This document shows, piece by piece, positions 41,737 through 51,327 of a stretch of DNA of 64,000 bases. The notes under the pieces are model-generated. The model saw only the letters and a program-made list of their open reading frames with translations, was not told the origin of the DNA and did no database searches. The translations under genes and the position numbers were made by a program. The stretch is from positions 4,712,001 through 4,776,000 of the forward strand of contig QYRS01000003.1 of the NCBI GenBank assembly GCA_006503535.1, given 5' to 3'. The DNA comes from Arthrinium phaeospermum (lineage: Eukaryota; Ascomycota; Sordariomycetes; Amphisphaeriales; Apiosporaceae). The first letter of the stretch is position 1. Each line of letters starts with the position of its first letter.

Positions 41737-41960
41737 TCCGACACGGTCCGATATAGTCGGGATTGCCTGAGTCGGAGGCTGTCGGACAGTCGGGAAGCGG
41801 AGCCCATCGGAACTGCCGGCCGTCGGGAGCTATCGGGCAGCCGGAGTCGAAAGGAATGGGGGCAGTCGGGGGCGGGAGTTAGCGGCTCAGTCGGATGTCA
41901 TCGGGCAACCGAATTTAGATATCGTCAAGGCAGTCGGTCAGCGGAGTATATCGGAACTGT
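41737..41960 (+). repeat. GTCGG-rich degenerate repeat, block 2
   Basis: Same motifs as block 1 (AAGCGGAGCCCATCGGAACT, CAGTCGGATGTCATCGGG), same orientation. Confidence 0.75.
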
Positions 41961-41969
41961 CAGTGTTGG

Positions 41970-42660
41970 CATCACCAGGCTACTGGCAATGCTAAAAGGG
42001 GCGTCACATGCGCGTAGCTTAAGGCCATCAGATCCTTTGCACGGTGGATCTGGTGAGCAACGTCGTAGATGGATTCTGGTTGAAGCAATCGCAGCAGTGG
42101 GCGTAGCGCGGCAAAGGGAACATTTGGACGAGCAAGCCTAGAGATAGTAGCAGGGGCATGAAATGGAGATGTTGGCATATGGCGTAGCTGCGGCAAATCG
42201 ACAGTGGCTCTTCGTGTGTCGAGAGGGACGACGGCAGCGGGCATAGAGGCGGCGGCAGGATATTGGACTGGGGCCGCAGTCGCAGCAGCCGCCGTAGAGA
42301 CAGGAGATAAGGCAGTCGTTGTAGTGGGTGCAGGCGTGATGGGAGAAGGGACAGTCTGACTATGTTGTTGACTTTTCGATCAAGATGAACAATGTGGCTG
42401 TCAGTCCAGAGATCATATCTGGCCTGTTGAACTTCTACACTGGAGATAGTCCTTTGCTGGGTCGATATCAAACGCAGTCTCGACACCGTCGGTTTTGACA
42501 TCAAGCACTTGGAGGCGTCCGTCAGCGTCCAGTCGGCGATTGTTTTTCGGGCCTTTGAAGTTGTTATTGGTCGTGGTTTTATGGACAACCAAACCCTGTT
42601 CCAGCACCGAGTTCGTGTCATCGATCGTGGCAGTTGTGCAAGTTGACTGAGACACTTTGT
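41970..42660 (-). pseudogene. Decayed relative of the coiled-coil gene at 5970-7121
   Basis: On the reverse strand the segment 42040-42360 matches the Pro/Ala-rich tail region of the 5970-7121 gene at DNA level: GCGTAGCTGC(C/G)GCAAA, GGCATAGA(A/G)GCGGC(T/G)GCAGGA and AGACAGGAGAT occur in the same order and spacing at about 6473-6580. The segment 42390-42560 encodes a diverged coiled-coil-like region with a D-W/M-T-x-x-H pattern resembling DIMTANH of the intact gene. Several frame changes and stops separate the pieces, so no product is expected. Confidence 0.55.
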
Positions 42661-42676
42661 GGAAGTATCAACAATC

Positions 42677-42805
42677 GGACTACATCGGGCCACTCGGGAC
42701 GGTCGGGACGGTCGGATCCAGTCGGAGGAGTCGGAGTTGTTAGATCCGCCGGAGCGAGTCGGGGCTGTCGGGACGTCGGACTCAGTCGGGAGCAACCGGA
42801 CCAGT
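42677..42805 (+). repeat. GTCGG-rich degenerate repeat, block 3
   Basis: Shorter block with GGGACGGTCGG, CAGTCGGAGGAGTCGGAG and CTCAGTCGGGAG, same orientation as blocks 1 and 2. It abuts the decayed gene at 41970-42660, which is thus flanked by blocks on both sides. Confidence 0.7.
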
Positions 42806-44180
42806 CCGTCTAGCGATCGGGCTCCGTGCGCCTTCTAATTGTTCTTTTCATCCGCCGCTTCGGCTGGCTCGGTGCAGGCGCCATTGCACTCACATGGTTG
42901 GCGAACGTCGACCTCTCCAGAGTTACGCAGGAGTCAACCAGCAGGGTAAGGATTATCCGGCTGAAAGCCCTTGCCAATAGGAACGGCGACACATCAGAGC
43001 CGATCTTCAGTTTCTGACATAGGGGGTGGACAGCCAAAGCCGTGGGGCTCCGGGCGAATCCCGGGGATGGTATGAGGATATGACCCCTTTGCTGCACTTT
43101 TCAGATCTCCCGGGCAGCAGCGAGCTCTGGATGCTAGTATGGTCGGGGTCGTGACCGGTTTCGTACCAGAGTCCGAGCATCTTAAACAAGTGGCGAATAT
43201 TAATGGATCGGGCGATGGCATTGACTGTGAAGGGAGGCCGGCGGCTGTGGGCCGGAGCTCGTTACTGATCACCTAATGCATTATGTATGCTCACATCAAC
43301 AACAGGCGCCTTCCCATGCCGAGCCTCCGACACCACAGAGATGCATACATCGCCAATGCGGAAGATGTTCCAAGAGGGGCACATGTGTCTGCGCCAATTC
43401 TATGTTACAGCCTGGTGGGCTAGGATGAGGCGCTGCGGGGGCGACTGGATTTGGCAGTGACGAACATTGGTTCCAAGAGCAAGGCATATTCCTTTGACGA
43501 TAAAAAACTCGTCTTCAAGATCAAGTCAACTGGCAACCGGTCAACTACGACCAACTGCCTCCCAGGTCACATTTCAACCATCGTGTACCAAGCTATCAAC
43601 TTTCTAGGGCTACCATGGACTACACAGTGCTACACTACCCTGCTTTCCGGGACCTTACCATGGTCAGCATATCCCTAGTGTTGGCCCAGACATGCTTCAG
43701 TGTCTTGCTTTGCCAGTTCGTCCTTGGTTGTCTGCTATCAGTAAACTTCAAGTGGCATCAGTCACGTATTCCATCCTAGCCACTCGACGAGCTTGACCAA
43801 CATAACTACATATCATGCTCGTGGCACCGACGCTCAGCTACGCCATCAGCAAAGAAGAACGGCTACTTGTCCCCAAGGCCATAGATTCCAATCTGGTCTG
43901 CTATCTGCCTAGACGGTTTGGTGAACGCTGTGTACCCGAATCCTGCTGTCCGGTGTCGGGGAAGCGACAGCTGGACTACTTCACAACTCGCGAGATAGAT
44001 CTGGGTAGGTTTGTCGGTCCCATCGGCTAGGCAGTATTGACCTGGGGCGATTGGGTGTGGCTGCGGGCAGGGCAGACTTCGGAAGGATGGAACTCGAGGG
44101 CGGTCTTGGTTGTCTCAGCGTCGAATAAATAGTACGGGCTGCTCGTGGCACCTTCGCGACAAGGCGAATGATTAGCTCGT

Positions 44181-44286
44181 GGAATCGGCTCGTCGGCTCG
44201 TCGGCTCGGCCGTCGCAGTGTAATATCGTCGACCGCGTCGGTTCGTCTCGTGTCGTCTCGCCCCGTTTCGGTTCGTCTCGTCTCGA
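44181..44286 (+). repeat. Simple repeat of CGTCT / CTCGTCGG units
   Basis: Runs of GGCTCGTC and GTCTCGTCTCG over about 100 bp; low-complexity sequence. Confidence 0.7.
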
Positions 44287-45333
44287 TCGCAGCCTTCGTC
44301 TTGATCCTGATCTTAGTGTTACTAAGGGTAGTTGGTACCAGCGAGGCAAGGGTCCCGAGTTACATATCGGGGTCGGACTGTGTCATGGGGCAGCAGGCAG
44401 AAGCCGCACAAAGTGACGTTGAATTTAGCTCAAATGCGGTCCGTGACGCTGGAGTCTGGCCCCGGCAGCTTGAGGTGGGGTGGGGTGCAATGAGGCTTCG
44501 CTGTGCGCCCCCTGACCAGCTACGAGCACCAATTCCGCAACAGCCGTCACCGCTGTATTTTCATGCGACGTATATAGGATTTCTGGACCATAAGGAGGCG
44601 ACATCGTGTCTACCATGCCATGGCAAGATTATCCAATTTAGGGGCTCAAAGGCTGACTGGCTCCAGGCCTGCAGGCTGTAGCTAGCTGTAGGTGCGGGGG
44701 CGAGGTAGCTGTACATGCACCCCACCACGCTTGGCTGAGCACCGAGAAGCGACAAGGGCTAGAAGCTATCATTCAGGATCTGCTGTCTCTTACTCGCTAG
44801 ACAACTGTCTGATGCGCCAGCGCTGATACAAACGGGCAAGTTGGGAAATGGAATGCGCATTTAGGTAAGCAAATCCGATGATGCAAGACACGCTCGTAAA
44901 AGACTGGTCGACATTGCTGTGGCTTGGGGGCGGGGCAGGCAATTGGGCAGTCATGGCGTGATCATGCGTGAGATTGGCCTGGTTCGCATCTGGACGACGA
45001 GCTCCGTCTAGCATCGCTGGCTTGATTGCTGGAACTCTTTCTCGACTGTTCGCATGGGCACCAGAACCACCGCAGGCCTGGGATATAAGATTAGAGTACA
45101 TGATCCACGGGTCCAGCCGTCGCGATCCCGACCCTGGCGACGAGCCAAGGAATTTCGAAGAGATGATGCAGTCAGCTTCGGCTAGATGGTAAGTGAAGCC
45201 CTCGACAGGTTAGATACTTTCAAGTGCAGCCCCAACGGCGTTACACGGCGACGTCCGGGATCAGCACATCTCCCAAGATCTGCACTACCGCAATTGCGCT
45301 TAGGATGCAATTTGGATAACACCTCAACCCAAA

Positions 45334-45561
45334 TTGGATGATCCACGCCTTCAAAAGTTCTACATGGTCAACAGCGGTGGGATTGTTAAACCTGCTTGCC
45401 GTGCCCCGCCAATGTCAGCGACAGCCAAATGGGCCGCTGCCTCGCGACTTGCTTCAGTTTCGGGGCACTGTAGCATTTGCTGTGCAGCTAACGATGCTGA
45501 AATATATCACCTATTGGATTGTCCAACACTAAAAGATATTGCATCTCGAAGGGCTTACTAG
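45334..45561 (+). other. Possible LINE-type C-terminal fragment
   Basis: A 75-codon frame whose end has CSICCAANDAEIYHLLDC followed by PTLKDIASRR. Spacing C-x2-C-x9-H-x3-C and the trailing 'CP-x-L' resemble the C-terminal zinc knuckle of fungal LINE reverse transcriptases. No reverse transcriptase domain is visible next to it. Weak call. Confidence 0.2.
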
Positions 45562-46950
45562 GCCCCCTTCTATTTCTCGGTGACCGACGTGTCGTGTTGT
45601 TCCTGTACGGGGATGCCTCGCGGATATGTACAGCGGGTTCCTCGGCGTGGCCTGCCACCTTGCGCGCCGCACTGGGCCGCCTTCCACCCCAATGGGTTCC
45701 CGGAACATGTAAATTGCGTCTTCTAGACGAGGAGATTTACTGACACCAAGGTCGGGTTGATGCGACCAGTCTCGAGCAAGTGATGATGGTGGGCAATGCG
45801 AGATGGCCGAGAGCACATCAGCTTGGTGGAGCACGCGCACCCAAGGCGACAGAATCAGAAAAGAGCCCCTTTCCCATTCTATCGGAATCACCACCACGTC
45901 AATTGGAAAAGCCAAAGATTATAATGCCATTCCAACAATTAGACTCTGCGTTTCAGCTGAGGCTATTTTCGAATGATCGCGACCGGTACATATGGCCGTT
46001 CCCTGCTTCCATGCTAGGCTGCGCGCACCGGTAAAGTACATGCCCACTGCGGTGGCCCAGTTCAACACTCGGCACCACCACGACTTCAATTGACAGAGCC
46101 CGCCAGGCAACCAACGCTTGGACAAGGGCAGAAGGTGTGCCAATCTGTCCCGTGAAAGCCCCATGACACACGTACGTCTAGATGTGGGCGTGTACAGTAA
46201 GTCGAGTGGTCCAGCCAGAGCTCCCACCCAACCAATCCTGAGCGCATGCGACCGACCAGAGTTGACATGGCGCAGTGAACAACATGCTATGGATGCCAGT
46301 CTCCAGGGACCACTGTGTTGATGCATTCATTTTCAGGCCACTAAAAATCTATCAGCTAATTGAAAGACTGAAGCATCCTCAGTCGCTTCATTTGTAAGCC
46401 AGCGACACCTTGGCGCCGTCCAGAATCAAATGAAGCAATCAATCCCCATGAGCTGAATTTGGTTCCGTCGCTGGAAGCATCACCTGGCACCCCCTCGGAC
46501 CTAACATTCAGCACCCCACTTCGAGCACCCCGCGCACATAGCTCTGTCCGCAGACTTGGAACTCAGCACCCAAGACTTTCACTTACACCATATTCACTGC
46601 AGCATTGCTGGCTGATCTCATTTGCGTCAATGCTGAGGATATAAAGAGTAACTCTAGTTGGGATCATTCGGATCTTGATTCCTCGCGGTGCATATATTTC
46701 TTATGAGTGGTTAATGATAGAAGCCCAGCAGATGCGCCCAAAGTACATGTCCACACCAGCGCTGGCCGCCCTTGCACCTTTCAACTCGATCACGGTCGAG
46801 TCTGAATATGTCATTGCACCCACTTCAAAGTCGGATATTCTGACTGCGCTAGGCAAAGACTGGGTTGCAAAGTAGTCGTTAGTTATGGGCTTCCATGCCG
46901 TCGCATTCATTGCCCATGTGGGTTGCAGCTCGGGGCCGCGGGGATGACAT

Positions 46951-47134
46951 GAAAATCGAGTACTGCCACCAAAAATCGAGTACCCGAAAATCGAGTACTG
47001 CAACCGAAAATCGAGTGCACCAAAATCGAGTACTGCGACCGAAAATCCAGTACACCAAAATCGAGTACTGCACCCGAAAATCGGGTACTGTCACTGAAAA
47101 TCGAGTACTGTCACTGAAAATCGAGTACTGCCAC
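46951..47134 (+). repeat. AATCGAGTACTG array, ten units
   Basis: Units of GAAAATCGAGTACTGTCACT type (about 20-22 bp) mixed with shorter variants ending GAGTACC or CACC. Inverted relative to the array at 40989-41166, 5.8 kb away. Confidence 0.9.
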
Positions 47135-47701
47135 CGAGCATTCAGTATGCTTGGACTCCCAATTGACCGAGAACTCCCATTGTGAAAGTATGGCGGTGGC
47201 GGTCGCAAGGCACACAGCGCAGTGTCGTTGCATTCTGCCCCAAGTTGTAGCAAGCAGGTATTCTCTGAGCCATGACTGGTCTACTTGAAGTGATGATCTT
47301 TGAGGGCACCCTCTCTATTCCAGCCAATCGTGCAGTCGGGCAGCCCGCGGGCGACAGCAAGTCCCCTTCATTCCCGGACCCATGTCGGACCAACGCTAGA
47401 CTCCAACGTTCCGGGCCGCATTTGAGCTAAATCCAACGTCACGTCGTCCTGCTGCCTGCTGCCAAAAAGAAAAGTCTGACCTTGCCACGCAACTCGTTGG
47501 AACCAACCGCCATCAGCAGCGCCAAGACCCAGCCCAAGACTAAAATTGCGACCGAGACGAGCACCGACTGATGCATCAGTCCATCCAAACAGTCACATGT
47601 GGTTGGATGCAGTCACAGTCAAAAGCAAGTGGAGCACTTATATTCGTGATCAGTGAAATTTATGTCAACTGGACAACTCCAGTATTCTATTGCTACTTCT
47701 C
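47135..47701. other. Intergenic
   Basis: 3' flank of the leftward helicase-like gene. No supported frame. Confidence 0.5.
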
Positions 47702-49771
47702 CTACTCAGTGATAGGATAGACGGGCGCCACGCACATAGGAAACGCCAGGCCCGTCGGCACGCAGCTGGGATCAAGCTCGCGATAGAGCTTGGTGGGGAT
47801 GTGAGTGAGATCCGACACATGGTACCCGCCCTCCGTGTCCTTTGACAGCTCCTCGTAGATGGCGAAGAAGCCGTTAGGCTCCGAGTCCCGAAGCTCCTCA
47901 ATATCGCAGAACTCCTCTCCGATGTGCACCTCCTTGCGCGAGACCACATCGTGCTGGCGCGGGTCGTACCGCATCTCGTTGGAGTCGACAAAGATGACGC
48001 GGTGGAGGTAGGCCCGCATCAGCTGGCGCTCGATGGAGGTGACCTCGTCGGGGGTCAGGTCGGCGGGTTTCTGCCAACCGACGCCCGTCTTGAGGTGAAG
48101 CTCTTGTTGCATCATCCATATGTGTTTGATCACCTGAGTGCTGAGTCTGATCTTGCCCTCAGCGTGGACATCGGATTTCGAGGCTGCCAACTCATCTGCT
48201 TTGTGCTCGATAGCCTCCCACACTCCAAGTGCCGCCCAAACCGCGCCCTTCTCGAAGTTATCCTTCCCAGCTCCAATGCAGATGTTGTGGAGATCCTCTC
48301 GGCTCTCACTTGTTGCCTCTGAGATCACGGGCAAGAACTTCCGGATGCCAACAATGAGAAGACTAGTAATGCGGATGATGGCTACCTTGACGTTCTGTGT
48401 CAAGACCTTTTGTTGACTAACCACCGTATACAATAAGGATGACAACTCGAATCCGTAGGCTCCGTTGGTAGCTGCAATACATGTCCACAGCTGACGGCCT
48501 TCGTCGGTGAGCTGGTGAGTGCCGGACGGGTATTCCATTTCGAGTAAACCAAGGGTGCGGAGCCTGTGGACTGCTTCTTCCTGGATATAATCGTCGGGTG
48601 CGAGGCGGGCGGGCATATTGCGGAAATCGGTCCCAGGCCAAAGAGCTATGCAGCCCAAGATGAACATGAGAAAGTCGCGAGCGTGGACTGGGTCGTGGTC
48701 ATCAGATCTTGTGGGCCGTGTGTTATAATCCATATAGCTGAAGCCGTGTCGTAGCGTGATGGCGCTCGGCATGCAGTCCGTCTTCCAGACCCAGGAGAAT
48801 TGAGATGCAATCTCGACCTTGGTCATGCGTCGCTTTGTCAAGACCACTTGTGCTGCACTCCTGTCGAACACGTGGTCGCGAACCATGCCAGTCGAGGCCA
48901 AAGCCCTCACGTTGGGCTGGTAGGCGGCCAGGTGGAGAGACGAGTCGACAATAAGAAGGTTGTTGCCGTTGAACATGGTGTCTGTGTTGGGATAAGGGAT
49001 CCCACGGCTTGGCGTCAACATGTGGGGCTTAGTTTGCTGCAGGGAAGATGGGATCTCGTCGTCGACGCATGCGCCGATGACCATGTTGCACCTGGGAAAT
49101 CTGTTCCTGAGGTCCAGCAAGTTCTCTTGTAGATTGGTATCTTCTTCCATCTTGGGCGGCGACGGTCGGCCCAACACATCAATGAAAGTAGCGTCGACGC
49201 CCAGATACGACTCGACCTCGCCGTCCATACGGATACCATTGGTCACGCAGATAATCATCAAAGCAACCGACCGATTCTTTCTTTCCGACTTGACCCACTG
49301 CAGTACCAACCCGAGTAGCCATTCCTCCAGCGGGCAGGGGTGCAAGCTGGCTTGGAATATGATGATGGATTCTCCCTGGAATGACTGAAGTGACTTTTGG
49401 ACGTCGTCCAACAGGGATCGGAACAGCTGGCCCATGTGCGTGACTCGGAGATATGTCCCGCCAACGTCGAAATCGATGGCCTTTGTCGACACAGTCTTGG
49501 GGACCGAATCAAAAGCGTCTGAGGAATAGTGCAGTTTCAGGGCTGCTGCTTGGAAGTCATGTTCCACGATGTGCATCATTCTGATGTTGGGATATCGGTT
49601 GGCAAGCTCAACAAGGTGCATGATGAGAGTGGTACTCTTGCCGCTGCCGTGGTGGCCACTGACAAATGCCACAGATACTCCCTTGTCCCTTTCGAGTGCT
49701 GAGAGTACGAATGTGTCAATCTCTGCTTGTTTCTCACGCCACAGCGTGCTGCCCTCTGTGTTGGATGCCAT
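47702..49771 (-). CDS. DEAH/RHA helicase-like protein with degenerate catalytic motifs (689 aa)
   Basis: Single-exon gene; ATG 49771 (MASNTEGSTLW) is preferred to the leader-like extension from 49879. The layout follows DEAH-box RNA helicases from end to end: Walker A GHHGSGKST (39-47, Lys45), a TxxGxLxR-like segment VTHMGQLFRSLL (about 110-121), then IIIFQAS (136-142) where DEAH is expected, LLGL (152-155), IDVLGRP (197-203, usually 'V.GR.(Y/F)P'), a MVRDHVFD segment before motif VI, a winged-helix/HA2-like RLRTLGLLE...LTDEGRQL, and an OB-fold-like end (FFAIYEEL...VSDLTHIP). Motif II (D, E and H all changed) and the QRxGRxGR arginine motif are lost. It may bind ATP but is predicted unable to hydrolyse it as a helicase, so an RNA-binding or regulatory pseudoenzyme is likely. 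The frame is fully open, arguing for selection. Confidence 0.75.
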   Translation of the reverse strand: MASNTEGSTLWREKQAEIDTFVLSALERDKGVSVAFVSGHHGSGKSTTLIMHLVELANRYPNIRMMHIVEHDFQAAALKLHYSSDAFDSVPKTVSTKAIDFDVGGTYLRVTHMGQLFRSLLDDVQKSLQSFQGESIIIFQASLHPCPLEEWLLGLVLQWVKSERKNRSVALMIICVTNGIRMDGEVESYLGVDATFIDVLGRPSPPKMEEDTNLQENLLDLRNRFPRCNMVIGACVDDEIPSSLQQTKPHMLTPSRGIPYPNTDTMFNGNNLLIVDSSLHLAAYQPNVRALASTGMVRDHVFDRSAAQVVLTKRRMTKVEIASQFSWVWKTDCMPSAITLRHGFSYMDYNTRPTRSDDHDPVHARDFLMFILGCIALWPGTDFRNMPARLAPDDYIQEEAVHRLRTLGLLEMEYPSGTHQLTDEGRQLWTCIAATNGAYGFELSSLLYTVVSQQKVLTQNVKVAIIRITSLLIVGIRKFLPVISEATSESREDLHNICIGAGKDNFEKGAVWAALGVWEAIEHKADELAASKSDVHAEGKIRLSTQVIKHIWMMQQELHLKTGVGWQKPADLTPDEVTSIERQLMRAYLHRVIFVDSNEMRYDPRQHDVVSRKEVHIGEEFCDIEELRDSEPNGFFAIYEELSKDTEGGYHVSDLTHIPTKLYRELDPSCVPTGLAFPMCVAPVYPITE

Positions 49772-50136
49772 GTTGCAGGATGTGCTTGGATGCGGGAAGT
49801 TGGGTATTCTGATTCGGGGATGGATGGTTTGCATGTATGGGGTGAGAGGCAGGGTAATATTAAGGCTAGTACTGGCCAAGACGCAACGAAAGGCTTCCGC
49901 CTCCCCACCAGTCCCACTAGTTCCCGTAGACGTCTCCCCATAGCCCTTTACTGCCGAGCCAGCACTTGCCTCATGTGAAGTTTACGTGATGCTTCACATA
50001 ATCTACACCTTGTGCCGGTCTAATTATTTTTGCGAATCGATCTGCCCCACTGTTGCCTTGACTTGTTTCCCTCCTCCATTTCCACCACGAACCCTCTACT
50101 CTCTTTCCCCACAACATCATCCAACCACTGCCCATC
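49772..50136. promoter_or_regulatory. Shared divergent promoter region
   Basis: 365 bp between the starts of the helicase-like gene (leftward) and the coiled-coil gene at 50137 (rightward). The right end is C/T-rich. A bidirectional promoter is possible; no clear TATA on either side. Confidence 0.4.
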
Positions 50137-51160
50137 ATGGCTATTGAGAGCGACCTGAACGACTTCGCCGCTGCGGCTAAGGAGTTGATCAAGCACATGA
50201 ATTCGTTGTCGTTGGCGCCTGTTGATCCGAGAATTTCTGCGACCGACGCCATCCACCCGAACCAAGTCCGCAAGCGCGTCGAGTATTTCGAGCTCGTAAT
50301 CCAGCGAGCCAACGAGGCCGGTGATATACTCACCAAAGCCCAGAATGACCTCGACGACATTGCGAAGGCGAAGACAGCTATTGTGAGTGTACTCAGACGG
50401 GGAAGACTCGGTACATTTTGGGGAGATTATACTAATGATGAGGGATATCCAGGAATCCGAACGCGAAATTCTGAAGTCGGAACGTGTCGCACTCGAGAAG
50501 CGTGAGGAGGTGCTGCTGCAACAGCGACAAGACTTGGAGCATGGCCAAAAGGCCTTGGCTAGCGAAAAGGAGATGTTACGAGACAACATGATTCCCGATT
50601 TCGTCGAGACATTCAAGACGCAGCTCAACCCCTCCCTGCTTTCCCACCAAGATGAGAACGAGCGACTGAGAGCCGAGTTGGCGAATACGGAATCCCAGTT
50701 GCATGAGGCCAACCAGGAGAACCAAGCCCTCCTCAAGACCGTCGAAGATTTACAGAAAGAGCCCAGCGCGGAAACCTCTCGCCGCAAGCGGAAATTCGCC
50801 AAGGCAGCCTCGACGAATGCCGCCGAGTTGGAGTGGAGAGAGCAAGTACACAAGCTGGCCGACTTTCTCACGGGACACCGCTTGGTTAGCGACGACTTGG
50901 AGGAGAGTAGTCTTGTGCAACTCCTTGTACCGGCCTGTTACGATGCCCAGGCGCAAGACTACATCACCAGCTTCAATGAGGTACCGTCGGAGGATTGGTA
51001 CTGTTTCGAAGTCCTGATGAAGTCAGGCCATCATGCTACGCCGGCAAAGATTCGACCGAAGGGCTGCCTCCAGCACCCGGACGAGGCTTGTCCGTGTTAT
51101 CAAGTTCAAAACGGGGCAGAGCGTCATGGCAGGGGTTCCTTGGTTTTCCGGCACAAGTAA
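50137..51160 (+). CDS. Coiled-coil orphan protein with Cys/His-containing C-terminal domain (317 aa)
   Basis: Two exons, 50137-50382 and 50453-51160, separated by a 70-nt intron with donor GTGAGT, branch ACTAAT (about 50430) and acceptor CCAG; the phase joins as KTAI-ESER. Residues about 45-205 are a long charged coiled coil (EREILKSERVALEKREEV, NERLRAELANTESQLHEANQ). A basic patch SRRKRKFAK follows, a possible nuclear signal. The C-terminal 100 residues form a small domain with Trp and Cys/His residues (GCLQHPDEACPCYQV), perhaps a fungal zinc-binding module. No named family recognised. It is divergent from the helicase-like gene 365 bp away. Confidence 0.7.
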
Positions 51161-51327
51161 TGCGTGAAGGGGGTAGCTACACTCAAACACATATGAGAGG
51201 GGACAGTCCGTGATATAGGACTACAGGGCAATGGTATATCGGATTCCATTATGACTTGCTATTATAGGTGTACCTGTGATCGTAGACCATACCCATCGAT
51301 GTCGTACGCAACTAAATTGTAACTCCC

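Larger units (their letters stand above)
42806..46950. other. Gene-poor stretch, 4.1 kb
   Basis: No supported intact gene on either strand. It contains a CGTCT/TCGGC simple repeat at 44181-44286 and a possible retroelement remnant at 45334-45561. The rest is unassigned. Confidence 0.5.

Noticed and set aside
47702..49771. NACHT/NLR-type ATPase as the explanation for the Walker A motif
   Set aside because: The downstream order of motifs, including the HA2-like and OB-like parts, follows DEAH helicases and not NACHT proteins; no repeat domain at the C-terminus.
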